A stretch of 64,000 bases of DNA, from assembly GCF_000165425.1 (NCBI RefSeq), contig NW_001799007.1, forward strand, positions 1,334 to 65,333, given 5' to 3'. A program made the position numbers and the translations under genes. Numbering within the stretch: position 1 is the first letter of the stretch; the number at the start of each line of letters is the position of its first letter. Shown here one piece after another: positions 41,592 to 53,896 of this stretch. The notes beneath the pieces are model-generated. The model saw only the letters and a program-made list of their open reading frames with translations, made no database searches and was not told the DNA's origin. The stretch is from Paramecium tetraurelia. Lineage: Eukaryota; Ciliophora; Oligohymenophorea; Peniculida; Parameciidae.

Positions 41592-43161
41592 ATGATTATT
41601 CACATAATCTTAGCTCTGTTCTTATTGATGTTCTACCTTTTAGTGGTAAAACCTCTTGTTCCTATGATTAAACTAAAAATGTAGTTTGGTGATGCTTGTT
41701 TAATGAAATATCATCTATTTGGAGGGGAATTATGGGAAGCATTAAAAGAGATGAAGACTAGCAAAGACTTATTTAAAAGACATAGAGACTTATATATGAA
41801 CCATCCATACAAAATATTTGTAACAAATTTTCTTTGGAAAGTAAGAATAAATGTAGCGGATCCAGAATATTATAAATTAATGTTAACTAATCATTAATAT
41901 TATAGTAAATTTAATAATATCAATCATGAGTATTTATTCAATCATTAAATTAGCAATGTCATTTAAAATGGTTTGATTTGTTAGATGGGAGAAAAATGGA
42001 GGGCTCAAAGGTTACTTTTAAGTGAATCATTCGATTATGATTAACTTAAAAGTCGTTTACCTATGATAAATGAAGTTTGCCTGGATAAAATAAACTCAAT
42101 TCACGGAGAAAACATCTTAGAATTTCTAGAGTTAATTACAGGACAAGTTGTAATAAGAAGCTTTTTTGGAAAATCAGCCGATGGAGTACAAATAAATAAA
42201 AAGAAGATTCAAATAGAAATAGCAGACTTATTAAATGAATTGGGGGAAGTCAGATTTAAATCAAAATATCTCTTCGTTAAAAGATTCTTTTTGGGTACCA
42301 AAAGTTGGGGTTTCTTTCCAACTAACAAAGAGAAAGAGTTACTCTAACGAATTTCTGAAATGAGGCTTGCTATTGAAAAATTGATTTAAAAGAGAATTGT
42401 AGAGATAGAATTAAAAATGGATGAAAATGAAGATGAAATTAAGCAAAGAGAGACTGACTTTTTAGATGTTCTTATTAAAGAATATTTAAAATAAAAGAAA
42501 CAAGGCACTTAAAAAATAACAATTGATGAAATTATATAGTAGTTTATCACTTTGTTTTTTGCTGGTACAGATACCACAGCTGTCTTAAGTTATCATTGTC
42601 TATATTATATGGCTCAATACCCAGAAATGCAGGATGAAATAAGAGAGGAAGTACTTACAATTTGTAAAAATGAAAGCATATTGGATGACAAAATCAAACA
42701 ATTACATAAATTATCTGCATTCATTAATGAAGTGTTGAGATTTAAAAATCCAGCTTTGAGGTTAATGATGAGATTTTGCAATCAAACTCATTAAGTAAAA
42801 GACCTTACAATCTAGAAGGGTATTCTATTTCATTAAATATCAAGGATGGAGTGTGACAATTGATTACTAATTTCCTTAATGGTTGCCTAAACATTTTCCA
42901 AATCCTGAAAAATTTGACTATAAAAGATGGTTAGAAAAGGAACCAATAAAAGAAAATCATCAATTTGTATACCTGCCATTTTCATCAGGACCTAGAAATT
43001 GTATTGGATAACACATGGCCTTGATGGAAGCAAAGATTATTTTATCATAGATTCTTAGACAGTATTCGATCGAAATTAATCACGACGTGGATTCAAGGTG
43101 GACAGCTAGATTCCTATATTAATTATAACCAGGAAATTGTGTTAAATTATAGAAGCGATGA
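41592..43161 (+). pseudogene. Cytochrome P450, disturbed near its 3' end
   Basis: From ATG 41592 one frame runs about 400 residues. It has an N-terminal membrane anchor (MIIHIILALFLLMFYLLVV), the I-helix oxygen-activation motif FFAGTDTTA, and the K-helix ExxR motif (NEVLR). Further on, in another frame, are the PERF-like region ([13 protein letters not shown]) and the heme-binding loop [10 protein letters not shown] with its Cys ligand, ending at TGA 43159-43161. Between about 42790 and 42870 the reading frame changes twice (...LMMRFCNQTH, then NLEGYSISLNIKDG, then VTIDYQFPQWLP). No 18-33-nt GT...AG intron explains this, and the total length is not a multiple of three. Either the gene is recently broken or the assembly has small indels there. 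P450s are heme monooxygenases, usually ER-bound; the substrate is unknown. Confidence 0.82.
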
Positions 43162-44029
43162 ATGATTATAATAAAAATTAAAAAATTAATTATTTGTTTT
43201 TAATATCATAATTTTTTATTGTTTAATCTCCACACTATCAAAAATCTTAAAAAATGCTACCCAATTTAAAAGAAAAATAATTTAAAATTAGAAGTAAGGC
43301 ATTTCACAATGTGTAATTGAAATAAGTATTGAAATTTGTTAATCGAGTAAAATTTTAAGTAGAGTGATAACATTTCATTAATAAATATTCTCAAACTAGA
43401 TTAAGAAAGAAATATTTTAAATCCTTGATTAATTCGATTCCTATATTGATCATTTGGATAGCTGTTTACAAGAAGAAACAAGGTTTCAAAATCTTATTTC
43501 TTACAAAAAAAATAAAACAAATTTACAATAAGTTTTATTAATTTAGATGTCTTGCCTAAACTATAATATAAGGGCGTTCATTTATAATTTTAAGATTAGT
43601 ACTTGAATCAAGAAATAACATTGTGTAAAATTCTATAATTATTGTTTCCAATAGTATTCCTAGAATCTTCAGACAAGACAAAGTAGATAAAATAAGTAAA
43701 AATACAATTCAGTATTTTAGACAGAAAGTTATTAACTAAATTGCAATGTCTTGAATGAATCTATATCTATACTATATACAATGCTTATAAACTTAGTTTA
43801 ATAAATTATTAATTCTTATTACAGATTTTAATAAACCTTACAAGCATTTTATAATTATAATTATATAAAGCTAAAAGAATTATTGATTATAAAAACTACC
43901 AACAAAGGATAATGGTGATTTTTCATCTGATTCCTTGTCTTGTAACTAAGCATATGATTAATGATTGATATTTTTGTGCCGATATTCATTCCATAAATAT
44001 AACATAATAATTATATATTATTGTATTTT
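43162..44029. other. Intergenic interval, nothing recognised
   Basis: 868 bp downstream of the P450 gene. AT-rich, with no coding signal or repeat that I could support. Confidence 0.5.
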
Positions 44030-44686
44030 ATGATACTGAGATTAAATTCTACATCAGCAAAAGTATCAAATTCTCAATTTGAGCCTTAATGGGAAAACTA
44101 ATGCAAATGTAAGAATCCTTAAATATCAAATAAAAACAAAGGTATTAATTAAATGCCAAATATCATGTATTATCAAAATTCCCTAAAGGTCTAGTTTGAA
44201 AACTAAATCTAGGATATATTTGGTATGTATGCCTAGAACATTCGCTATTAACATTGGAGTTAAATTTGACAGTAGAATAATATAGAAAGTAGTTTAAATT
44301 ATTTGGCAACATTACAATCCTAATTGATTAATAAAGAAGGAATGAATTAGAAGGAGTTTGCCAAAAAGTCATATTGTCCCTATAAGTGTCATTTTTTTAA
44401 ATAAAATGATTCTACCAGTTTCAAAGACCTCTAGAAATACAATCTACGAATAATTATAATATAATATTAGGATGGTTAACCTGTTTTAAAATCTATTTAA
44501 GATTTTATAGGCAATCATTGCCACCCATTGTTATCAAACTTAGAATAACATATAATATACTAATATGTAATATATATATATATCAATAAAAATAAAAAAA
44601 TGATCTTCAGGTCTATATCAAAAATTAATGATAATATACATTTTTACAATCAGAAAACAAAGATTTTTTGCAAAAAATATATATGA
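44030..44686 (+). pseudogene. Possible zinc-finger gene or remnant, one in-frame TGA
   Basis: From ATG 44030 a frame of 218 codons is interrupted only by TGA at 44267-44269. It contains KKSYCPYKCHFFKQND and, about 35 residues later, FIGNHCHPL. A Cys pair followed by an H-x-H-P ending recalls the WRKY/GCM1/FLYWCH zinc-finger superfamily, but spacing and tryptophan are not convincing. No intron with proper ends removes the TGA. It may be a broken gene, an unusually spliced one, or chance in an AT-rich gap, since only TGA stops frames here. Confidence 0.3.
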
Positions 44687-45993
44687 TTATAATTTATTTT
44701 ATGTATATTACGCTATACTGTGAATTAGATAAGATACATTCATGCCTGAAGCAATCTATATTCGCTTACATATATAAATAATATAATCATCGGTAAGAGT
44801 TCAAGAGTATTTGCACTTCTTCTATTGGCTACTATTGTTATTAATACTATTCTATGAGTCGAGTTTATAATTCCTATAAATTTATTGATTTGCTGTTGTT
44901 TAGAGGTTTTAAATCTCCAACATGTGCCAATAGAAGTAGTGATTTAGTCGTTTTGAATAGTTTAATCTAGCAAATCTTAAATGGTTTATTAGTAGAACTT
45001 AAGGTGACCAAAATCTCGGCCTTATATATATGGTAAAGTTTTATTTTGCCTTCTGTTAAGCATCTATCTAATAAAAAATCGATACCCAACACTTACGTTC
45101 CTTGCATCTTCATTATATTGAGAGCTATCCATAATTTAGCAAATTAACAAGAAATATATTTATTATCAAATAATATCTTGGACAAAAATTGAAAATAATC
45201 ACTTTAGAAGAGTTTTAAAAGGTTTTTCTTCTAAGTCTACTAATTATTTTATCTTTTAGGAGGATTATTAACAATAAAATTTTTATGTAGTAAATGTTGA
45301 GGTCTCCAATAAAAATTAAAAGTTATCTAGTTTTGGTACAATTAGGGTTGTAAATAATAAGCTAAAAGCTCAATATGAGAACATCTTTTGTAAAGGTGTG
45401 AATTAGCTTTATTAGTAAAAATATTTATATTTTCCTATTTCTATTAAAAATAAAATAGTATGAAATTATTTTTTCTATCTCTATTAATTATTTATTAATT
45501 GATTGGAGAAATCTTATAATATAACTCCTGGAGCCTTTTGAAGAGTATGAATCGATGTTAGGCTATAAAATAGAACTATTTTCAGAATTCAAGCTGTTTT
45601 CTTAATTTTATATTCAAAAATAGATAAATCTAAATATGCTCACCATTCTTGTCTTCAATAATTTATTAAATGTATATATTGCTTTTTATTGGAAATGTTA
45701 AATCAACACCATTTTACAACCATCTAGTAGCTTAATTTGTAATATTTGGTAATTAATTTCTAATTTCAAATTTTCCTTTTTTATATTAAATTTAAAAATA
45801 AACAGCTTCAAGACCAAAAAGGAATAGTTTATAGAAACTCTTAGTTTTTATGTGAAATTGGAGATCATTTTGAATTATGATACGGTGGTATTACACGATT
45901 AGGAATAATGTTAAAGGAAGGTGCGGCACATCTATTCATTTTTGTTCTAATATGTTATTATACTTATGAAAATAAAATTATAGTTGGATATAA
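44687..45993. other. Gene-poor interval with a possible PAS-protein remnant
   Basis: 1.3 kb without an intact gene. At about 45205-45470 (plus strand) a possible 25-nt intron joins two frames into a coding-like stretch containing YQQQNFYVVNVEVSNK and SSFGTIRVVNNKLKAQYEN, which resembles the PAS region of the large ciliate multi-spanning PAS proteins. The frame upstream is stopped by TGA and no further exons fit, so this is at best a fragment. A short TATATATA tract lies just to the left (about 44568-44582). Confidence 0.35.
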
Positions 45994-47468
45994 TCATTTT
46001 CTGCTATTTTGATTGCTTGAGGGAACATAAGCTGAGGATCTACGAGCTGCAGCAACTCTTTATGCTGGCGTCCTCTCTTCATCAAAATGAGAATTTCTTT
46101 ATTTTATAATGATTGTAGTTTTATCCTTTCCTGAAATTCGTATTTCTTATTTCTCTTCTAAAATTGGCATCAGTTTAATTAACTTTGAATTTAACATACT
46201 CTATCTCTTACTAAGATTATTATTATATTATATTACGATCTATCAATTTCTGGGTGCAATGGCTACATCCTTTTTGGTGGACTGCTTTTGGGTCTCTGGA
46301 AATCTCTAAACACAGGAATGCCATCCTCTCCATATTCCACCTCCATTATTTTAGATTCAAGAATTTCTCTGCAAGATGGTCTATCTTATGGATTCTGGGA
46401 TAGAATCTTTTACAAAAGCACAGTTAATGAATGGCTCTAATTGAGGTCTTTTTCCAATTAAGCAAAATCAATTTTCATCTCCATATTTGTCTGCTTTACT
46501 GGTTAAGCAAAGAGGGGATGGCCAATAAGAAGATAATAAAGTATACAACCTAAGGAGAAAACGTCGCATTTTTCATCATACGTAGCATTATCATCATTTT
46601 CTGTCAGAAATACTTCTGGGGCCATGTAACCTGGAGTGCCACAATATTAATATATAGCCATTCTTTATTGTTTTGGAGTGGAGATACCAAAGTCACTGAT
46701 CATGATATTATTACCTACATTTATGAGACCATACCTCTTAAGAGGGATGAAATCTCTAAAAAGTATATTATCTGGTTTCAAATCTCTATGAATTATGCCC
46801 TAATCATGAATATATTGTACACCTTCAAGTATCTATCGAAATATCACTTTTGCACTTAAGAATGGAACTGGGGCATTCAGTACTTTTAAAGCATATTCAA
46901 GTGTGCCTCCTCTTGCCAAGTCCAATATTAAATAGACTTGAGCTTTATTCTCAAAGACTTCATGTAAATTGATAAGATTTGGATGATTGAGTTTACGCAT
47001 GACATTGATTTCATTTTCTACTTAATCTCTTCCCTTTGGGTCTTGGAACACTTGTTTTTTGTAAAATGCTTTAGCTGCATAAGATTACTGATCATTCTTT
47101 CCTTTTGCTTCATAGACAGATGCAAATGATCCTTTACCAATTAGCTTACTAATTTCATAATGCGTTTGATAATCCAGCATGTGTAGCTTGTTTCTGAGAT
47201 GATCAAACCAATACATAGTTTAGAAGTTGAAGTTGTAGAATTCAACCGAATTACAATCATCCCTTTCAAGAGTAAGTTTGTATATTTGTGTATGGAATTC
47301 ATCTCCTTTCATTTGTTTATGTATTTGTTTTGAAGTTTATTCAGCTTTGACTGAGAATCTCACCTCACAATTGAGTTTAAGTATGTACACTTTCGCTTTA
47401 TTATTGCTGACTTTATAGATGAAATCATTGCTACATAAAAGCAAAGTGACTTCTTTGTGATTACTCAT
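45994..47468 (-). CDS. Ser/Thr protein kinase, CAMK-like, with N-terminal PH-like region
   Basis: Two exons (47468-46237, 46210-45994) with a 26-nt intron (GTAATA...CTTAG) give 482 aa. Residues 1-110 form a beta-rich region of the type that precedes the catalytic domain in many ciliate kinases and looks PH-like (inference). The kinase domain is complete: [11 protein letters not shown] loop, lysine in YAAKAFYKK, catalytic loop [10 protein letters not shown], magnesium loop SDFGIS, activation-segment end [10 protein letters not shown], then [15 protein letters not shown]. The C-terminal tail after the intron is basic and Ser-rich ([17 protein letters not shown]). Without the intron the frame would stop ~45 residues earlier and lose this tail. 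Nearest type is CAMK/ULK-like; substrate unknown. The next gene upstream on this strand ends 117 bp away. Confidence 0.88.
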
Positions 47469-47585
47469 CTTGAAAAACGAAGTTTTAAAAAGGATATTGT
47501 CTTATGGAATTGGTGCATCATATTTTACAAATAGCTTAGTTAATTATTGTTAATACATATTAATATAAATGATTCATAGTTCAAG

Positions 47586-50447
47586 TCATAGTGATTCTTT
47601 AGCTTACAATTAGACTTTTTATAATTTGTAAACTTGTCTATTCAAAGCTGACTTTTAGATCAAGAAACCTAATTTTGCATAAAATCTTAGTAAGTGTGAA
47701 CATTATTCACCACATTGTCTTTAATGATTCTATCTCAACTTTGATAAGTATTCATTAAACTCCTCTTATTTTATCTCCTCTCCCTCTCCTTTATTAAAGA
47801 ACTTTTTGATTTAATTGACAGCCTCCTAAAATTATGGATCATTCTTGCCTTTTCCTTGTTGCAGTTTCTTAAATGCTTCTTTGTCTAATTCATTAAAATC
47901 AGGTTTATCAATAATAATTTGAGAGTTCTATTTCTTCTATTAAAATTACTCTTAAGTTTATGTGAATAATGGCATTTAACCCTCAGTCTAAATTCCAATA
48001 TCTATGACAACAACAGATTACAACTCTGCTCGCGGTAATCTCTTTTATGATTATCTAATTTATTTTAATTCAGGATTTAATCCATCATTCTCCATGACTT
48101 CAAATTCTTGAATAATCTCTTCTCCTAGAGCATTGATTCTCTTTTTAATTAAAATTCTTTAACCAAATTCATCAACTCGATCTTCTTCAATTATCTTCTC
48201 ATTATTTTCATCAAAATATGACCTTTGATGAATATGTCTCTTAGCACCATTAGATAGGTTGATTGTTTACTATTGATATTCAACAGAATTCTTAGTGAAA
48301 TTTGTTGTCTGAATTTTCATGTTATTTTCGTGATCAACCATATGGATAGACTCTTAGCCATGTTCATCAACTAACACCTTCTACTCAATAGTCTTTCCAT
48401 ACTTGGTAATTCTTTCAATTCTTTCATTAGGTCCAACTTATATAATAATTTGTTTGCCTATTTCCAACCCATCCAAAGTGATAACAGTTTCAATAGTTTA
48501 TTTACCATCTTCATTTTTAAAAGTCTTTTGCATTTACACTTCCTTTGTTCTCATATTCATTTTCCTTTGACATTCCACTTATTATCCCTTTTCATTGATA
48601 TATGTATATTTGGTCACTTGAATTTCATCTCCAAACTCATCATTAAACACAGCCTCGGTTTTATCTTTGTATTGTTTCAATACGATACTAGATCTCCTTC
48701 CATTAGGATGAATAGTGATCTCATCTATTTTCTTACTTTAATCATCTCCATTCACGTATATCTTTCTCATTATTTTGACTCCTCCTTATTTAACTTCTTC
48801 CTCATGCTAATACATTTCCCCATTATCATCCTTCAAAACCTACTTAGTAATCGATTCCACAACTTCATGTTTACTGTTTCTTCTGATAATCTTTAATGTA
48901 TCCTAACCATATTTTTATTTCTCCAATATTCTCATCACACTACCATTCTCAGTTGTCCTCTCCTCTATAATTGATTCTTTATGATCTAATCTCTTTGCCG
49001 ACAATCTAATCCCTACTGATTGTCCCTTGTCCTCATATAACAATTATCCATTCTACTAATATACTTTATACTAATGTTTTCCATCTGCCTATTAAGCGAT
49101 CCACTCCTCTTCTAATTGCTTATTCCCATCAACAGATTTCACTCTAACAATCTTTTTAGCTTATGCAGTATTAACTTCATATTAAGTAACATCATCTGAT
49201 TTTTAAATTACCTTAACCTTCTAATTTCCATACTTAGCCACAATCCATTCATTTTCATCTATAGTTTGTTCCTTTGATTTGATTTACTTAATCAATTCTT
49301 CTTATTCCAACATAATTTCTTATTGAGGATCACTTTATCTGGCTCTGCTTTTGATTACTTCCCCACTCTCGACATCTACAACTACCTCCTCTATCACTTG
49401 TTAACCATTAATCTCTTTAACTCTAAATTCTATTCTCTTATTCTATAGTAATTCTGGATCAAATTCAGGATCATATTCTATAATTCCTGCCTCTATGGCC
49501 TTTCTCTTATGCTCCTACAATTGTACTTGCTTAATGATGTCACCCAAAGGAGGAAGATTCTCTTTCAGCTCTTTCGATTTAAATTCCTTAGTTGCTTCAA
49601 TCTGAGCTATTTTTTGTTGTAAAACTTAAGATACATGTTACAAAGATTATTATGCAAAATATTTAACTTTTAATGCTGGTGTGTCTTAATTCACATCTTA
49701 AAAGATCTCAGTTTATTTTTAACATGCCTAAATTCCTTCATCTATAATCTACTTTACACTATCATATTAGGAATGTAAATAATAGTAATTTACAAAATGG
49801 TTTCTCAATTCCGATGTAGCTTGGAGTGAAAATTTTGATGGAACACTTTCAGTTTGTGTTTCTGCATCAAAAGTATCTGATTTACTTATTCTTTGATTCT
49901 CATTTTCATTGCTATTTGAGTTTTGTAATAACAATTCATCTAATTCAACCTAACATGCTTTTGATGTCTTATAGACAAATTGATCTTCATCATCTGATAG
50001 TTTTCTAATCTTCCTTTCCAATACTACATGATCCATTTTTGAATTCAGTTCAACTCCATCTCTTTTCAATTAATCCAAGTATTTTTTGTAGTGTGCTTAT
50101 TTAGAGTCTTACTTCGAGGGCATTTTACGATAATGATCACACAATGAACAATTGATCAATCTGAGAGATCTTCTTCTTTAAGCCCTTTATTAGAACAGTT
50201 TTTTGGTCACTTCATCAAAATCATTGTCTTTGAGACACTTAATCAATTGGGTGATCAATTGAAACACCTTAATTGTTTAACCTCTGAACTCTTCTCTTAT
50301 GTAAGGCACAATCGACTAAATCACAATCCAAGATATGGTGTGGACTGAATGAAATACGTGTTGCAATTTGTCCTGCTCTATCGTCAAAACATCGTCACTT
50401 AGTTTCTTGAGAATTACATCCAATTTATGAGCCAATTCTTTTTCCAT
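47586..50447 (-). CDS. 953-aa protein of unknown function, Glu/Lys/Gln-rich
   Basis: One uninterrupted frame runs from ATG 50447-50445 to TGA 47588-47586. I do not recognise the family. The N-terminal ~120 residues look helical (HKLDVILKKLSDDVLTIEQ). The middle and C-terminal ~550 residues repeat a charged beta-hairpin-like pattern of about 25-30 residues, as in KTFKNEDGKQTIETVITLDG, KYTYINEKGQQVECQRK and RVDEFGQRILIKKRINALGE. There is no signal peptide, membrane segment or catalytic motif. It lies 28 bp downstream of the stop codon of the SHIPPO-protein gene, on the same strand. A role as an axonemal or cytoskeletal filament protein is a guess from that neighbour and the repeats only. Confidence 0.85.
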
Positions 50448-50475
50448 TTTATAATTTGAATAATATTTTAATGTA

Positions 50476-51844
50476 TCAAAATTGTTTAGGCAATAGATAC
50501 TTCGGAACATCATTAAATTTTGGAGGGATATTATAGGCTCCTGGACCTGGAATGACGTCCTTCTTTATTAAGCCTTGACGAATGTCTTTAGAGAATCCCC
50601 ATTAAGGACCTTCGAGAGATGATTTAACCGAATATTGTCCAGGCCCTGGGAAATATTGAGTTAATAGTTATTTTGATTTGTGTTCTGGCACTATTCTCAC
50701 TGAACCATCCTTGTGTTTGCATACTGAATCATCTGGGTTGTACTAACCTGGTCCTGGAATGAATGAAGAATTATTGGGATTATACTTCGATCCCTTCATC
50801 GAGACCATCTACGTATTCTAATTCTTCGGCATCGAATACTATCCAGGTCCAGGAGTTATCGTAACCGAGTCATTGAGATCCTTCCTCAGTGCTTAAGGCA
50901 TTTTGAAAGACGGAGCTGACTTCTACAACGAGTTTAGACTATCCAATCTCCTAAAAATAATCAAATCAATCACTTACTCTCTATAATATTGTCCAGGACC
51001 AGGAACCAGTTTGTCCATAGCATTTTATGTATTCCTCAATTCAGAGCCTATCTTATAAGAAGGATAATGAGATTTGATAGTTGATACGTCCTAATCATAT
51101 GCCCCAGGACCTGGCTGATAGGAACTATAATCCTTGTTCTATAGTTTCTATTTGATCGTGAAGTTTTTGGATAGGTTGAGCAGACTCTTTAAATGATAAG
51201 CCCCAGGTCCTGGCTACAGATCTTGCTTCCTCATATCCGGAGATCTTTAAGATGTCCCTATTACCCAGGAAGGTTAAGATTTCTCTAATAATAACTTTGC
51301 TGCTTTGTCAATATTGTATTCTAAGAATTATATTCTAAGTTACATCCAGGTCCAGGAGACATTCCCCCTTCTAAAGATGTCAATCTAGGTTAGGTAGGAA
51401 ATTTAATTGAATTGCTGGAGATATAGGAACTGTTCAAATCATATTGTCCAGGACCAGGGATCAAGTCCTTTTGAGAAGTGTGATGTTTAAGACCCAAAGT
51501 GTACATGGGCTACTTTTTGTAAACAGAACTGAAGCTTTCATCATTATAGTTTCCCGGTCCAGGTGACATCGAAGCTTACTTGGTTTCGTGTTTTCCACTT
51601 ATTGTGTATTTTGGTCCTTCAATTAGTTTGGATTGATAGCCATATTGTCCAGGTCCAGGTCCTATTGATGTAGATCGACCAGCCCTTTGAGCTGCCCCAC
51701 CGATACTACTGTAATAATTTGGTCTTACGTCCATTGAGGCGCTTGTAGCTTGGAAATCAATTTCGGAAGATAGGCGTTGGGGGCAGGTGCTATTGTTTTG
51801 AGAGCAGGATCAGATCTTTTGGCTTAGCCTATTGAATAAACCAT
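50476..51844 (-). CDS. SHIPPO-repeat (ODF3/CIMAP-like) axonemal protein
   Basis: Four exons with introns of 20 nt (51709-51728), 20 nt (51245-51264) and 27 nt (50951-50977) give 433 aa. About eleven SHIPPO units of the form P-G-P-G-x-Y occur along the protein (IGPGPGQYGY, SPGPGNY, IPGPGQY, QPGPGAY, VPGPGQY, TPGPGQY, FPGPGQY, IPGPGAY), with the degenerate N-terminal APAPNAYLP. SHIPPO proteins bind tubulin and are found in ciliary doublets and sperm tails, which fits a ciliate. Each of the three introns restores the PGPG register, strong support for the model. One repeat reads SPGPGCNLEY and lacks the usual Tyr position. It ends 28 bp before the start of the 953-aa gene and begins 30 bp after the importin-alpha stop. 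Confidence 0.92.
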
Positions 51845-51874
51845 TCTTTATTAATTAAATTAATCTCAATTTCA

Positions 51875-53491
51875 TCAATAAGTTTCAATCTCATTCTGGG
51901 TCTTCTCCAAAATATTCACACATTCATCAATCCAATCTCTCACTTCTTGATTGTTTACATTTTGGTATAAAGTCAGCAATTTGTCTTGGATGTTGTGTAC
52001 ATTTAGTTGATTCATCATGTAAACTTGTGATTTAATCTTATCATCTCCTGGGATCTAAATTGATGCTGTGTAATATTCAATGGATTGCAATAAGATCCAC
52101 AAAGATTTCAAAGTGGAAATTAGAATGTCATTGTTAAGATATTCTAAAATGCGTGAAATCAAGCTTAAGATCTTGTTATTGATGAAATTTTGATTCATTT
52201 CAATCTTTTCGTATTGCAACATACTGTAGATCAAGTTGACTCCATTCAAAATCTGCTATTGTTCTGTCTAGATAGTTATTGATATGATCTTCTCAATCAC
52301 ATAAGGCATTTTAGACAACTGAATTGCAAAGGTCTCGTTGAGATTGCATAAATTGGTCAACGATATCATTGATTTCAATCTATATTCCTTCTCATAAGAA
52401 GACAAGTATGTGACATAGACTTCCATTAGATTGTATTTGTTGTCCAGCTTCTTGACTTATTCGTAGTCGTTCATGGTACTCAATGCAAAGATTATCTCCA
52501 AGGAAGTCGAATGCAGATGTACCAGATCCTATTTTTGGGACACTATCTCAACGATTTTCTAAAAGGAAGTCAGACCAATTATCATCGGTATTGCATCTAT
52601 TTGGTATTGGCTGATGTTCCTCAAGGCACTTAAACTATGAATGAAGTTTTCAACGTCATTTGATTGTAATTATTTATCGAGAATTTGCAATGACAATTCC
52701 AATTCCTCCTTGTTCAGAAATTCTCTATTCCCTGTCAGAGTGTCCAATACCCAAACAACTGTGTTCAAATGCATTGATACTTAGAGTAAATGCTTCAAAC
52801 CAAAATGCTATTTGAATTTTTGAACCAATATTTGTTAATCGTAAAATGCATTCCCTAAAGCATACAAACACTAATATTTAAGTTCAATCATACTGAATCA
52901 ACTAATGGAGCATTCTTTGAAATTAGCAATCTCCCAAAATTCTTAGTTATCACATCACTCAACACATTCAACATTGGCAAGTATGAGGAAAAGTATAATC
53001 GTGAATTTTTATCCATCATACCAAAAAAATTAGCTAAAATTGTAGCTCCTTCCACTTATAATTGAGAAGCATGATCGAATTGCTCATTCAATAGAACAAG
53101 AATATATCTACATCACACTAATCTTTATACTCTATAAAATCATTCTTAAACAAACAAAGAGAGAATGCCTCCCCTCGTTAATCCAAGTTCTGTAATTTCC
53201 TCAATCTCTTTAAATTGTTCAGCATCTTATCAAAATCATCTGGCAATCTGTTTCTGTAGATATCAATGCACTCTTTCATCAACTCTGTGATGTACTAATC
53301 TAATTACTAATTTCAATTATATTTCGTACCTCAGGATTCAATTAGATGTGTTCGGGTGTTTCGTTTTATTTTTAAATGATTCTTTTCGATTTGAAGATCT
53401 CCTCTCTCTTCTCCTTTCGAAGCTATATATGAAACAATTCTTTTTTATTTTACAGCAACAAATTAGTTGAGGTATTTTAATTTGTTTACAT
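51875..53491 (-). CDS. Importin-alpha (karyopherin alpha)
   Basis: Four exons (53491-53330, 53306-53131, 53107-52894, 52870-51875), all introns 23 nt, give 515 aa, the usual importin-alpha length. The N-terminus is a basic importin-beta-binding domain (LRKEKREEIFKSKRIIQK). It is followed by helical armadillo repeats, such as VEGATILANFFG and the AWVLDTLTGNR-type segment read here as VVWVLDTLTGNREF, then several further repeats. Importin-alpha bridges cargo nuclear-localisation signals to importin-beta. The ARM W-x-x-x-N ladder is only partly preserved: WVLDTLTGN is visible, but later repeats lack obvious Trp. This may be a divergent isoform, which in a ciliate with two kinds of nuclei could be nucleus-specific (inference). 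The start at 53491 is chosen because it extends the basic domain in frame. Confidence 0.85.
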
Positions 53492-53896
53492 TTAATTATT
53501 ATTAAATTCTCATCATTCAATATACTAGTATTTTCTAATTAAATTTCCACTACAATTTTATCTATTACCTTAAATAACCAAAAGAATGACTAAATTTTCA
53601 TTATTTATGGGTTATTGCTCTAGTTAAATGTCATTGTTTAATTAATACATAGATGACAAAATATAAATGATTAAGAATAGAATTTGAAATAATAGGATAT
53701 CGGATGATCTTATGTGGAAAAAAATGGAGAAGAATAATATTTCATATAATTTGTAATAGAACATTGATTTAAATTAAATTTATAAGAATATTTATAGTAT
53801 ATTAAAATAAGAATAATTAAATATTTATATATAATTTAATGAATTAAACATAAACTAACTTGTCACAAGTTAGATAAAAAGAGAAAGTGTCATTGA
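53492..53896. other. Divergent promoter region, importin-alpha / EF-hand gene
   Basis: 405 bp between two genes that point away from each other. AT-rich, no coding signal, no namable motif. Confidence 0.55.

Noticed and set aside
48450-48896. 148-codon plus-strand frame, the longest standard-code frame in this part
   Set aside because: It is the antisense of the 953-aa minus-strand gene, which is open for 954 codons in the ciliate code; the plus-strand product is a hydrophobic artefact.
50448-50513. In-frame extension of the 953-aa protein to an upstream ATG pair
   Set aside because: This stretch overlaps the last codons of the SHIPPO gene in another frame (stop at 50476); the internal ATG at 50447 avoids overlap.
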